A stretch of 64,000 nt of DNA from Burkholderiales bacterium (lineage in GTDB: Bacteria > Pseudomonadota > Gammaproteobacteria > Burkholderiales > Burkholderiaceae_B). Positions within the stretch are counted from its first letter, which is position 1. Each line of letters begins with the position of its first letter. The notes below the pieces were generated by a model that worked only from the letters and a program-made list of their open reading frames with translations, was not told where the DNA came from and searched no databases. Shown here in pieces: positions 35,865 through 46,330 of the stretch. The stretch spans positions 1-64,000 of the forward strand of contig JAJTEM010000014.1 in the NCBI GenBank assembly GCA_021299735.1, written 5' to 3'. Made by a program: the position numbers and the translations under genes.

Positions 35865-37682
35865 ATGTCTGATTCTGCAAATAAAAATAACGCTCCCGGG
35901 GTTGATAACGCCCCCGCCTCCAACTTCCTTCGCAATATTATCGATGCGGACTTGAAAAAGCCCGAGTACCAAGTACGTCCTTGGGCTGGTAGGCCTGGTG
36001 GTGCTGATGTACACGAGGGGGCACCCGCCGACCCCGCCACCATACGCCTGCGTTTCCCGCCAGAGCCCAATGGCTACTTGCATGTAGGGCATGCCAAGGC
36101 AATATGCGTGAACTTTGGTTTGGCCAAAGAATATGGTGGCGCTTGCCATATGCGGTTTGATGACACCAACCCAGAAAAGGAAAGCGAAGAATTCGCTGAT
36201 TCCATTCTGGATGCGGTGCACTGGTTGGGTTTTCGCTGGGAAAACTTTGGCGACGACAATTTGTACTACGCCAGTGATTATTTTGAATTCATGTACCAGG
36301 CCGCTGAGTTTCTGATTCAGGCTGGTTTGGCTTATGTGGATGAACAGAATGCCGATGACATGCGAGCCAATCGGGGTACCTTGACCCAGGCCGGTGTCGA
36401 TTCTCCATTCCGCAATCGCCCAGCCGCTGAAAGCCTGGCTCGCTTCCGTGCCATGCGCGCCGGTGAGCTGCCCGATGGCGCAGCCGTACTGCGTGCCAAA
36501 ATTGACATGGCCAGCCCAAACATGAACATGCGCGACCCCGCCATTTACCGCATTCGCCGTGCTTTTCACCACCGCACCGCCGATGACTGGTGCATTTACC
36601 CGATGTACACCTTCGCGCACCCTATCGAAGATGCACTCGAGCGCATTACCCACTCATTTTGTACGCTTGAGTTCGAAGACCAGCGCCCGTTCTACGACTG
36701 GCTGCTGAACAACCTGGCCAGTGAACAACAGGCTGTCGATGGTACGAAGTTAAAACCTCTGCTAAGCCACCCACTGCCCAAGCAGATTGAATTCGCACGC
36801 TTGAACCTCAGCTATGTGGTAACCAGCAAGCGCAAGCTGCAACAATTGGTGACTGAAAACAAACTAAGCGGTTGGGATGACCCCCGCATGCCCACCATTG
36901 TGGGTTTGCGCCGCCGTGGCTACACCCCCGAGGCCATTCAGTTATTCTGTGCTCGCATCGGCGTGTCCAAGTCTGATTCCTGGATCGACTACTCCGTGCT
37001 TGAGGGCGCTTTGCGCGACACACTCGACCCGGTAGCGCACAGGGCCGTGGCTGTGCTTGATCCCATTCCACTGATTCTGGACAACGTAGACGACGACTGG
37101 GCCGACCTGTGCACTGCGCCTGTTCACCCACACCACCCGCATTTGGGCATGCGTCAGTTCACCATTGGCAAGCGCCTGTGGATTGAAGCCGAGGATTTTC
37201 AGGAAAACCCGGAAAAAAAGTTTTTCCGCCTATTTCCCGGCAACAGGGTTCGTTTGCGCTACGGCTATGTAATCGAGTGCACCGGCTGCGACAAAGATGA
37301 AAGCGGCAAGGTAATTGCTGTGCATGCCAATGTGTTTCTGGACAGCAAATCGGGTACTCCAGGTGCAGATACTTACAAGGTAAAAGGCAACATTCACTGG
37401 GTGGATGCGGAAGATTGCCTGCCAGCCACCGTGCGCCTTTATGATCGCCTGTTCACTGAAGAGCACCCCGATTCCGGTGGCAAGAACTTCATGGACAGTT
37501 TGAACCCGAATTCACTGACAGAAGTGAAAGCCTATCTGGAAGCAGGATTGAAAGACGCTTTCACTGGCACTGTGTATCAATTTGAGCGTCATGGTTATTT
37601 CGTTCACGACCTGAAAGACAATACGCTGGACAACCCTGTGTTTAACCGGGCAACCACCCTGAAGGACAGTTGGAGTAAATAG
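35865..37682 (+). CDS. glnS: glutaminyl-tRNA synthetase
   Basis: Class I synthetase charging tRNA-Gln, about 605 residues. The HIGH-type motif appears as PPEPNGYLHVGHAK (near 65) and the KMSKS-type motif as VTSKRKLQ. RFDDTNPEKE and HRTADDWCIYPMYTFAHP also match GlnS rather than GltX. ATG 35865 is chosen because AAGGA lies 7 nt upstream; a GTG two codons earlier sits on the ribosome binding site. It stands 46 bp after the dadA-like gene. Confidence 0.97.
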   Translation: MSDSANKNNAPGVDNAPASNFLRNIIDADLKKPEYQVRPWAGRPGGADVHEGAPADPATIRLRFPPEPNGYLHVGHAKAICVNFGLAKEYGGACHMRFDDTNPEKESEEFADSILDAVHWLGFRWENFGDDNLYYASDYFEFMYQAAEFLIQAGLAYVDEQNADDMRANRGTLTQAGVDSPFRNRPAAESLARFRAMRAGELPDGAAVLRAKIDMASPNMNMRDPAIYRIRRAFHHRTADDWCIYPMYTFAHPIEDALERITHSFCTLEFEDQRPFYDWLLNNLASEQQAVDGTKLKPLLSHPLPKQIEFARLNLSYVVTSKRKLQQLVTENKLSGWDDPRMPTIVGLRRRGYTPEAIQLFCARIGVSKSDSWIDYSVLEGALRDTLDPVAHRAVAVLDPIPLILDNVDDDWADLCTAPVHPHHPHLGMRQFTIGKRLWIEAEDFQENPEKKFFRLFPGNRVRLRYGYVIECTGCDKDESGKVIAVHANVFLDSKSGTPGADTYKVKGNIHWVDAEDCLPATVRLYDRLFTEEHPDSGGKNFMDSLNPNSLTEVKAYLEAGLKDAFTGTVYQFERHGYFVHDLKDNTLDNPVFNRATTLKDSWSK

Positions 37683-37708
37683 CCAGTTCATCGGGTACAC
37701 TGGCTTTC
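37681..37708 (+). terminator. weak stem-loop after glnS
   Basis: AGCCAGT (37681-37687, overlapping the glnS stop) pairs with ACTGGCT (37699-37705), followed by TTCT. The T-tract is poor, so termination is doubtful and the downstream gene may be co-transcribed. Confidence 0.35.
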
Positions 37709-37726
37709 TGACCAAGTATTCAGAAT

Positions 37727-39784
37727 ATGGCAAAGAACCCAAACTACAACATTCGAGGTGCGCTGCTGACCATCCTGAAAGGGATGGCTCCAGAAGCTGA
37801 GCATGAAGTGGACATTGTCCACTTGTGTCACCTGATTGCATGGTTTCGAGAAGGGGCGCCTGGCTCCGACTTCGAAATCGAGCGGCGATTCTCCATGCTG
37901 GTGGAAGCGCTTGAGCAGTCCGAGGACCTGCGTGTGCAGGTCAAGGGTTACCTTGAACAGTTTCTAAAAGAATCCCGTTACCGGTACACCTTTGCCGAAC
38001 TTGGCATTCTGGGCAATGAAACCTTTGGTCAGGCCATGAAAAACCGTATTTTTCAGCGCCTGTTGCCTGCCACGGTTGAAGACAAAACCCTGCGCGAATC
38101 CCTCAGCGTGATGTTCACCAAATCCGATGATCATGAGTGGCTGGAATCGATCAGCGTTGTCAGCTGGACCCGCCTGTTTCATGTGCTTCAGTGGTTGAAC
38201 CCAGCCATGCCCCTGTGGAAACGCATTCAACATGAAATGTTGGAGGCGATGGAAATGCTGGCGGTACGAATTGCTGCGCTGGGAATCGACTCAGAAGTTG
38301 TTCGATGTTTGGGTATTGCTGAACGGCATACTTCGCCTTTTGTCGAGCAACACCTGGAGTTGCGAAACATGATAGGGCAGGCTCACGAAAAACTGAGTCA
38401 GATGGAGCCTTTGCACGATCTGGGCGATCACTTGGACGTATTGCTAGACCAGTGTCAAGCACAGATAAAGAAAGCCTACGCGCAGGCTCGCGTTCAAGGC
38501 ATTTCGGTTACTTTAAGCATGCAGCTGATTCGGCTGGAGCAATCGATTAACCGCATGCGGCGCTTGTTGCAACTGTTGGGCGCGCTGCCCACCGACGACC
38601 GGGTGGGTACTTGCGTGCAGTTTTTTTGCACCCTCACGCGTGAAGAAAACAGAAAGCATTCTATTGGCGATTTGTGGCGTGGGCTGACTGACAAATTGGC
38701 TTTGCGCATTACAGAGCACGCAAGCCAGTCTGGTGAAAAATACGCCACTGAAACACGTTCTGAATATTGGAAAGTGGCCCGTGCTGCAATGGGTGCAGGC
38801 ATTGTTATCGCTTTTTTGTCGCTGTTCAAGGCCGCTATCTCGGGTTGGCAATTACCGCCATTCTGGGAGGCTGTTTTTTTTAGCCTGAATTACGGCATTG
38901 GCTTTGTGATCATTCACCTGTTGGGTTTTACCATAGCCACCAAACAGCCCGCCATGACAGCAGCGCGAATTGCTGCGGCCATTGATGCGGCCAACGGAAG
39001 GCTCAGTTCCGTCGACCGTGTGGTAGAACTGATTGTGCAAGTGGCGCGTACCCAATTCATTTCCATTTGGGGCAATGTTTTACCCGCTTTTGCAACCGCT
39101 TTTGTAGTGGCTGTAGGGCTTACTCTGTTGTTCGGGCAGCCTCCGGTGGGTATCGAGAAAGGCGAGAAAATGTTGCTTGAACTCAACCCTTTGCTTTCAG
39201 CGGCGCTTCCCCATGCGGCCATTGCCGGGGTATTTCTGTTTTTGGCGGGTGTAATTGCTGGTTACTACGACAACCTGTCGATTTATCACCGCATACCTGA
39301 TCGAATCCGTAAACTAAGCTGGTTGCGCAAGCGTCTCGGGGTGGTGTGGACCAACAAGCTGGCCGATTACCTTAGCAAAAACACGGGTGCTTTGGCCGGT
39401 AACTTTTTCTTCGGCTGCATGCTGGGTTCAGCTGGTTTCGTGGGGCTGATTCTGGGTCTGCCTATTGATATTCGCCACATTACTTTCGCAGCAGCCAATA
39501 TGGCTTACGGCATTCAGGCGCATGAATTCATGTTGGGGTGGCTGGAAATTTCAGTGGCTGGATTGGGTGTTTTCCTGATCGGCATGGTGAACCTGGTTGT
39601 CAGTTTCAGCCTGGCGTTTTTTACTGCTCTGCGTGCGCGAGGCGTTCGTCGGCTTGAAAGTCTTCCACTGGCTGGTCGCGTTGCAAAAAGGTTTTGGACA
39701 ACACCGGGTGAATTTTTCTATCCACCCAAAGACCCCGTGGAGCAAAACCGACCAGAGGCTTCTTCACCGCCTGAAAAAATCTGA
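37727..39784 (+). CDS. Gcr-type membrane protein (annotated elsewhere as site-specific recombinase)
   Basis: A 685-residue protein of the family named after the gonococcal gcr gene (Pfam SpecificRecomb, from memory). The N-terminal half (about 1-340) is soluble and helical. The C-terminal half has several hydrophobic segments, for example GIVIAFLSLFKAAIS, NYGIGFVIIHLLGFTIAT, VLPAFATAFVVAVGLTLLFG and VFLIGMVNLVVSFSLAFFTAL. No tyrosine- or serine-recombinase catalytic motif is visible, so the recombinase name looks misleading. It lies 44 bp after glnS, with an ATG at 37727. Confidence 0.75.
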   Translation: MAKNPNYNIRGALLTILKGMAPEAEHEVDIVHLCHLIAWFREGAPGSDFEIERRFSMLVEALEQSEDLRVQVKGYLEQFLKESRYRYTFAELGILGNETFGQAMKNRIFQRLLPATVEDKTLRESLSVMFTKSDDHEWLESISVVSWTRLFHVLQWLNPAMPLWKRIQHEMLEAMEMLAVRIAALGIDSEVVRCLGIAERHTSPFVEQHLELRNMIGQAHEKLSQMEPLHDLGDHLDVLLDQCQAQIKKAYAQARVQGISVTLSMQLIRLEQSINRMRRLLQLLGALPTDDRVGTCVQFFCTLTREENRKHSIGDLWRGLTDKLALRITEHASQSGEKYATETRSEYWKVARAAMGAGIVIAFLSLFKAAISGWQLPPFWEAVFFSLNYGIGFVIIHLLGFTIATKQPAMTAARIAAAIDAANGRLSSVDRVVELIVQVARTQFISIWGNVLPAFATAFVVAVGLTLLFGQPPVGIEKGEKMLLELNPLLSAALPHAAIAGVFLFLAGVIAGYYDNLSIYHRIPDRIRKLSWLRKRLGVVWTNKLADYLSKNTGALAGNFFFGCMLGSAGFVGLILGLPIDIRHITFAAANMAYGIQAHEFMLGWLEISVAGLGVFLIGMVNLVVSFSLAFFTALRARGVRRLESLPLAGRVAKRFWTTPGEFFYPPKDPVEQNRPEASSPPEKI

Positions 39785-39821
39785 ACGGAATTGAAACCGC
39801 AAAACTTGTTTTATCTCGAAG

Positions 39822-40382
39822 TTATTCTTGAGGACGGTTGAATCCTTTCTTCCACTGCACATCGCGAACGCCTTTTTTGTGGTGAATCCAACGGGAGGCC
39901 ACAAACAGAAAATCGGAAAGCCGGTTCATGTACAGCAGCAGGTCTTCGGGCAGCTTTTGTTGTTGATTCAGGTCGACCAGTACCCGCTCCGCCCTGCGGC
40001 ACACCGTGCGCGCAATGTGCGTGTAAGCTGAAGCCTTGCTGCCGCCGGGTAAAATAAATTCTTCAAGGCGGGGCAGGGGCTCATTGAATTCTTTGATAAG
40101 GTGGTCTAGCCTTGCCACTGCCTGTGGTGGAAACACATCGAAACCCGGCATGCAAAGGGCGGCGCCCAAATCGAACAGGTCATGTTGAATTCGGGTCAGT
40201 TCGGTGGCAAGCCGCTCAGGCAACGCTTCTGTCAGTATCAAACCAATGTGGCTGTTCAATTCGTCAACATCGCCCATGGCATGTACGCGCAAATCGTTTT
40301 TTGCCAAGCGGCTGCCATCGGCCAGGCCAGTGGTGCCGTCGTCGCCGGTGCGGGTGGTAATTGAACTGAGTCTGTTGCCCAT
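39822..40382 (-). CDS. PduO-type cob(I)yrinic acid a,c-diamide adenosyltransferase
   Basis: ATP:cobalamin adenosyltransferase making adenosylcobalamin. It is about 186 residues from ATG 40382 (MGNRLSSITTRTGDDG). The ATP-binding TRTGDDGTTGLADGSR N-terminus, VDELNSHIGL, the FILPGGSKASAYTHIARTVCRRAER helix and YMNRLSDFLFVASR are all present. An upstream in-frame start at 40430 is possible but less family-like. Single gene, convergent with the Gcr-type gene and divergent from thiC. Confidence 0.92.
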   Translation of the reverse strand: MGNRLSSITTRTGDDGTTGLADGSRLAKNDLRVHAMGDVDELNSHIGLILTEALPERLATELTRIQHDLFDLGAALCMPGFDVFPPQAVARLDHLIKEFNEPLPRLEEFILPGGSKASAYTHIARTVCRRAERVLVDLNQQQKLPEDLLLYMNRLSDFLFVASRWIHHKKGVRDVQWKKGFNRPQE

Positions 40383-40489
40383 TGAATTGCGTGATCCGAT
40401 AAAGTTGAACAAAAAGAGCGCCTTGTGCAAACCGCGTATTGAGGTGTTACCAGCACAAGCCTATACTCTAGGCTAATTGAAGTTTAACG

Positions 40490-40563
40490 CAGGGGTCCTG
40501 GCAAATTGTTGCCGGGTGAGAAAAACCCTCACACCTGTGCAGATAATGCTGTTTGCAGGAAGC
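40490..40563 (+). promoter_or_regulatory. TPP riboswitch (THI element) upstream of thiC
   Basis: The consensus blocks appear in order: AGGGGTCC, GGGTGAGA, AACCCTCACACCTG, CAGATAATGCTG and GCAGGAAGCG. This matches the thiamine pyrophosphate aptamer (pyrimidine-sensor GGGTGAGA helix and CACCTG...GATAATG helix). It ends about 85 bp before ATG 40650. In proteobacteria such elements usually repress thiC by masking the ribosome binding site. Confidence 0.9.
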
Positions 40564-40649
40564 GTTTCACTGGCTGTGCTCCTTGGGCTTTGCTGGGTGG
40601 AATGTTTATGCACCCGGCACAATACGATTCACGCCCAACAGGAGTATTA

Positions 40650-42477
<1,828 letters not shown>

Positions 42478-42495
42478 TTTTTAAAAGAAAAATTG

Positions 42496-42531
42496 ACACC
42501 GCCCCTTCGTCTTTGTACGATTAGGCGGTGT
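42496..42531 (+). terminator. intrinsic terminator after thiC
   Basis: ACACCGCC (42496-42503) pairs with GGCGGTGT (42524-42531) around a 20-nt loop, followed by eight T residues. It lies 19 bp after the thiC stop. Confidence 0.8.
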
Positions 42532-42741
42532 TTTTTTTATACAGGAGTGCTCGGGCCTTTCCCGACCATCTATGGATAGTTCCAGTTGTCGAAGTTGTTC
42601 AAACTTCACTCGGCCTTTCTTGGCTACCCCCTTCCAAGCGCTTTTTGCGCGTCTTAGTACAAAGTTCTTCCCGACCGCCAATGCTCAAACAAGCCTTGTG
42701 CTTCAAACCTTTGTTGCGCCCGCAAGGCAAGGAGAATTGAC
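42532..42741. other. intergenic leader of the CNNM/CorC-like gene
   Basis: About 210 bp with no supported gene. It contains a small palindrome TCGGG/CCCGA (about 42549-42563) and ends with AAGGAG 7 nt before ATG 42742. A 66-codon antisense frame looks like noise. Confidence 0.4.
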
Positions 42742-44046
42742 ATGGAAGTGCTGATTCTGATTGGTCTAATTGTGACCAACGGCTTGTTTGCCATGTCCGA
42801 GATTGCGCTGGTTACTGCCAGGAAGGCCCGCTTGATGAAGTTGGCCGCAGAGGGTGATAAATCCGCTGCGGTAGCACTCAAGTTGTCTGAAGATCCCACC
42901 AAGTTTTTATCGACTGTGCAAATTGGTATCACATCGATTGGTGTGCTTAGCGGTATTGTGGGTGAAGCGGTTTTGGCTCAACCTTTGGCACTCTGGCTTC
43001 AAACTTTTGGACTGGAAGTGGCGATGACTGATGTGGTGTCCACTGCCATCGTGGTGGTTGGTGTTACCTATGTGTCGATTGTGGTTGGTGAACTAGTACC
43101 CAAACGTCTTGGGCAAATCAGCCCGGAAGTAATCGCGCGCCTGGTGGCGCGGCCAATGCAAATTCTGGCAGTTGCCACGCGTCCTTTCGTCATGTTTTTA
43201 TCCTTCTCCACGCGTGGTTTGTTGCGCATTATGGGGGTGAAGGAAAATACGGACAATGGCGTGACTGAGGAAGAAATTCATGCCATGTTGGACGAGGGGT
43301 CTGTTTCCGGCGTGATCGAAAGCAGCGAGCACACCATGTTGCGCAACGTATTCCGCTTGGACGATCGCCAATTGGGTTCGTTGATGATTCCACGGTCCGA
43401 TGTCTTGTACCTGGATATTCGCTTGCCCCAAGAAGAAAACCTGAAGCGAGTAATCGAATCGGAGTATTCACGTTTTCCGGTTGTGGATGGAAACCTCGAC
43501 AACCTGATTGGAGTAATTCACGCCAAGCAGGCTTTGGCCTACGCTGCACAGGGCAAAATGCCCGACTTTTCCACCAATTTACAGCAGTGCGTTTTTGTGC
43601 CTGAAACCCTTACAGGCATGGAGTTGCTAACCCAGTTCCGCAGCAATAACATGGATATTGCTTTCGTGATTGACGAGTACGGCGAACTTGAAGGCATTGT
43701 GACCCTGCACGATTTGATGGAAGCCTTGACCGGTGAATTTACTCCGCACAACAAGGAAGACTCCTGGGCCGTGCAGCGCGAAGATGGGTCCTGGTTACTG
43801 GACGGCGCGATTGCAATTCTCGAGTTGAAGGACACTTTAAACATTAAAAGTGTTCCTGAGGAAGAGAAGGGGCGTTACCACACGTTGAGTGGAATGGTGA
43901 TGTTGCTGACTGGTCGTTTGCCAGCCACGGGCGATACGGTGGATTGGGAAGGTTGGCGTTTTGAAGTGGTGGACATGGACCAAAAGCGAATTGATAAAAT
44001 TTTGGCAACACCAATTTCAGAAGATGACGTTCAGCTTGAAAATTGA
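42742..44046 (+). CDS. CNNM/CorC-family transporter-associated protein (hemolysin-like)
   Basis: A 434-residue inner-membrane protein of the DUF21-CBS-CorC architecture, tied to Mg/Co efflux and often mislabelled hemolysin. The N-terminal DUF21 part has NGLFAMSEIALVTARKARL and several membrane helices to about 160. Two CBS domains follow (MIPRSDVLYLDI, FPVVDGNLDNLIGVIHAKQ, IAFVIDEYGELEGIVTLHDL). The C-terminal transporter-associated domain includes GRYHTLSGMVM and GWRFEVVDMDQKRIDKI. Good AAGGAG upstream and a clear terminator after it point to a single-gene unit. Confidence 0.9.
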   Translation: MEVLILIGLIVTNGLFAMSEIALVTARKARLMKLAAEGDKSAAVALKLSEDPTKFLSTVQIGITSIGVLSGIVGEAVLAQPLALWLQTFGLEVAMTDVVSTAIVVVGVTYVSIVVGELVPKRLGQISPEVIARLVARPMQILAVATRPFVMFLSFSTRGLLRIMGVKENTDNGVTEEEIHAMLDEGSVSGVIESSEHTMLRNVFRLDDRQLGSLMIPRSDVLYLDIRLPQEENLKRVIESEYSRFPVVDGNLDNLIGVIHAKQALAYAAQGKMPDFSTNLQQCVFVPETLTGMELLTQFRSNNMDIAFVIDEYGELEGIVTLHDLMEALTGEFTPHNKEDSWAVQREDGSWLLDGAIAILELKDTLNIKSVPEEEKGRYHTLSGMVMLLTGRLPATGDTVDWEGWRFEVVDMDQKRIDKILATPISEDDVQLEN

Positions 44047-44073
44047 TCGGATTGATCAAGCGGAGATATAAAT

Positions 44074-44106
44074 AAAAAAGCCTCAAATTGATTTGAGGCT
44101 TTTTTA
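44074..44106. terminator. bidirectional intrinsic terminator
   Basis: AAGCCTCAAAT (44078-44088) and ATTTGAGGCTT (44091-44101) form an 11-bp stem with an A-run on one side and a T-run on the other. It can therefore end both the plus-strand CNNM gene and the minus-strand hfaB-like gene, which converge here. Confidence 0.9.
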
Positions 44107-44125
44107 TTGACTTAAGAAATGAACA

Positions 44126-45268
44126 CTAACGAATTTGAGGTCTGTTACCCCACAGCATTTTTTCCTGCATTTCCCGTTTTGAGGTGTCAGTAGTCTCTTG
44201 AGATGAGGTTGAAGAGGTTCCAAATAGACCTTTCAGTACAGTTCTTTCACCTTGCGTTGCTGTTTCAGCAGTTGATGCAGTGGACGTTTTTTTGTCACGA
44301 ATGATTTCACCGGTGTAGGGATCAATCATGACGCTGTCTTCTTGTGCTGTGTTGGAAGTTGGCGGGGGTGTTAGTACGATAGGTGCTGGTTTTGCTGTTG
44401 GTGTTGCTTTTGTTGCAACCTTGGTTGCTGCCTTTGTATTGGCAAGAGTGGACTGATATGCACAATTTTCAGCAGGCAGGTTGTTCATTTCAGTCATCAT
44501 TTTGAACACGGCATGCTCAATTACCATGCGCAAGCCTTTCTGGATAGGTTCCTGTGTGCGTTCAGCTGCATTCACATCGGCCAATCCATCGGAGAACAGC
44601 CGGAAATATCCACCGTTCAGTTCGGTACCAATAATCTGCTTCTGCAGGCTCTGCGTGTTTACCACTTCCAGTGTTTTTGTGTTCACAACACGCAAGTCGA
44701 CCGCTACGTTCATGACGAAGTAACGCGCTGCTGCACCGATGAATCGGAACGAGGTTTCCAGACTTCCGCTACGAATGTTGTAGTTTACTTCAGTGATGCC
44801 GCCAACGATGTGATAATCCGACCCAGGAATTGAAGCGGACAGAATTTGTCGGTGCGCCTTACCTTCTGGATTGTCTGTGATCAGTTTATTGTCGGCATAC
44901 TTCAGTTCCATGTCGGCCACGTTGGTATCAAATCGTTCTACGATTGGAACACCTGTTTTGGCCAAGGCAGATATCACCATGAGTGCCGCACCTTGTGAGA
45001 TCCGTTTTCCGTTTACAAGATCTTCTTTTCCAGTGAAGTCGCTAACTCGGCCCACTGCAAAACGCTTGGCTGTAGGACCACGCCCGCCGATCATGGGCTT
45101 GAGGCACTCAAGCGCGCTGCTGTAACGAGTTGTGTTTTCTACTACGCTGGCTCCGTCTAAAGGGCTGACGTACTCTGCTTCGCTGAAAGAGGGAAGCGTT
45201 GTACAGGCGCTGGCAGAGGCAGCCATTGCGGTGATGAATGCAATCTTGTATGACGGGTAACGGGACAT
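44126..45268 (-). CDS. hfaB: CsgG/HfaB-family outer-membrane lipoprotein (holdfast-anchor secretion channel)
   Basis: A 380-residue CsgG-like lipoprotein. The signal peptide ends in a lipobox (SASAC, Cys22). The CsgG fold is seen in KRFAVGRVSDFTGKEDLVNGKRISQGAALMVISAL, VERFDTNVADMELKYA and YHIVGGITEVNYNIRSG. CsgG/HfaB proteins form a nonameric pore that exports curli-like subunits. The C-terminal 110 residues are a Thr/Ala/Pro-rich extension with DPYTGEIIRDKK. It lies 45 bp after a small HfaA-like gene, matching the Caulobacter hfaAB pair. A curli-type role cannot be excluded, but no csgEF-like genes are seen nearby. Confidence 0.8.
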   Translation of the reverse strand: MSRYPSYKIAFITAMAASASACTTLPSFSEAEYVSPLDGASVVENTTRYSSALECLKPMIGGRGPTAKRFAVGRVSDFTGKEDLVNGKRISQGAALMVISALAKTGVPIVERFDTNVADMELKYADNKLITDNPEGKAHRQILSASIPGSDYHIVGGITEVNYNIRSGSLETSFRFIGAAARYFVMNVAVDLRVVNTKTLEVVNTQSLQKQIIGTELNGGYFRLFSDGLADVNAAERTQEPIQKGLRMVIEHAVFKMMTEMNNLPAENCAYQSTLANTKAATKVATKATPTAKPAPIVLTPPPTSNTAQEDSVMIDPYTGEIIRDKKTSTASTAETATQGERTVLKGLFGTSSTSSQETTDTSKREMQEKMLWGNRPQIR

Positions 45269-45313
45269 AGTAAAAAACCTTTTCAGTGTTCGGCAACGGA
45301 ATGAGTTACGACT

Positions 45314-45634
45314 TTAAAAGCCACCGTCTATCGTGGCATTTTGTGAGCTGTTGTTAATCTGTGTGGCATTGATGACCACTGTGTTGTTGTTCCCTTCGGT
45401 TTGAACATTAATCAGGTTGCCAATTGCCGTTGCTGAAAAGCCGAAGCCAGGAGACTCAATTTGTGTGCGGTTAAAATTCGCATCACGTCGAGGGCCCGCC
45501 GGTGAATCGATATCGGTAACGCTTCTCATGCCGAAAGGTGTCTCGAATGAATTAACGCTACCTTCAAATGTTTGGGCGTATGTGGCGGTTGCATGCAAGG
45601 CAAGCGAGGCAATAAGCACTGTCGTTTTTTTCAT
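45314..45634 (-). CDS. hfaA: HfaA-like holdfast-anchoring protein
   Basis: A 106-residue secreted protein from ATG 45634 (signal MKKTTVLIASLALHATATYA). The C-terminal part SATAIGNLINVQTEGNNNTVVINATQINN resembles the curlin-like strand of HfaA, rich in Asn/Thr/Val. HfaA polymerises on the outer membrane and attaches the holdfast polysaccharide. An ATG at 45649 could add five residues. It is flanked by the HfaB-like channel gene and by a second secreted repeat protein. The assignment rests on pattern memory plus context. Confidence 0.65.
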   Translation of the reverse strand: MKKTTVLIASLALHATATYAQTFEGSVNSFETPFGMRSVTDIDSPAGPRRDANFNRTQIESPGFGFSATAIGNLINVQTEGNNNTVVINATQINNSSQNATIDGGF

Positions 45635-45684
45635 TCGATTTTTTTCCATAAGTGTTTAACTTGGATTTGACTGTAAAGAATGGA

Positions 45685-45745
45685 TTGCCCCGGGCAATCT
45701 TCCCGCCAAGTCAGACAGGACAATTAAGTAATGCTCCCGGGGCAA
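45685..45745 (-). repeat. long-range inverted repeat between the two secreted-subunit genes
   Basis: TTGCCCCGGG (45685-45694) and CCCGGGGCAA (45736-45745) are perfect 10-bp complements around a 41-nt loop. The left arm is also part of a near-palindrome, ATTGCCCcGGGCAAT. In the transcript this can fold between the hfaD-like stop and the hfaA-like start, and may act as a processing or attenuation element. Confidence 0.7.
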
Positions 45746-45754
45746 AAAGTTCAA

Positions 45755-46330
45755 TTAGGGACGAACGGCATTGATTGAAATGTTGTTGCCAACAGCTGTT
45801 GAAGCGGCTGTCAAGCTTGTTGGATCCCACACGAATGTTGTGCTTGCCACGTTGTTGCTTACGTTGCACTGTGCAGCAGAGAAGTTGCTCATGCTGACAT
45901 CTTCCAGGGTCAAGCTCAGGTTGTTACCAATGCTGATTGATTCAAGAGTAACGTCACCAGTGTTGGAAATCCACTGCTGGTGAACAGCTACTGATGCAGC
46001 CTGATTGCCGTAATTGCTTTGAGAAATGTGACGAACGGGAACTGTAGATGTTTCGTTCAGGGAGATGCTGATGTTGTTGCCAATTGCATTTGCGGTTGCA
46101 GTGATGTCGCCGCTATCGCGCATAACCAGGTTGCTTAGGCCAACAACAGCTACATTGGAGCCACGGTTGTTTTGAACGAAAATGCCATTGGTGTTTTGTC
46201 CCAAGGTGAAACCAAAGCTACCAGTGATGTCTACTTGGCAGTCTGCACCAACGCAAGAAGCGGAGGCGGCAGTGTGCATCGAGAAAAGTGCTGCAATAAT
46301 AGAAAGGGTCCGAACGGATTGCTTGAACAT
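45755..46330 (-). CDS. secreted repeat protein, HfaD-like or curlin-like subunit
   Basis: A 191-residue secreted protein from ATG 46330 (GGAG 7 nt upstream; signal peptide ending ASASC). The mature part has three imperfect repeats of a beta-strand unit, AIGNNISISL, SIGNNLSLTL and AVGNNISINAV. Asn/Gln-rich linkers such as ISQSNYGNQAASVAV recall curli-type amyloid strands. In Caulobacter, hfaD sits with hfaA and hfaB, so this is a reasonable HfaD counterpart, but it is shorter than I recall for HfaD. First gene of the three-gene operon. Confidence 0.6.
   Translation of the reverse strand: MFKQSVRTLSIIAALFSMHTAASASCVGADCQVDITGSFGFTLGQNTNGIFVQNNRGSNVAVVGLSNLVMRDSGDITATANAIGNNISISLNETSTVPVRHISQSNYGNQAASVAVHQQWISNTGDVTLESISIGNNLSLTLEDVSMSNFSAAQCNVSNNVASTTFVWDPTSLTAASTAVGNNISINAVRP

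Noticed and set aside
35772-36653. 293-codon minus-strand frame over glnS
   Set aside because: Antisense shadow; glnS motifs are complete on the plus strand.
37727-39784. Mobile element or integrase based on the usual recombinase name
   Set aside because: No recombinase catalytic residues, no attachment sites or flanking repeats, and clear membrane helices.
42481-42681. 66-codon basic frame antisense to the thiC-CNNM gap
   Set aside because: It runs through the thiC terminator and has no ribosome binding site or recognisable family.
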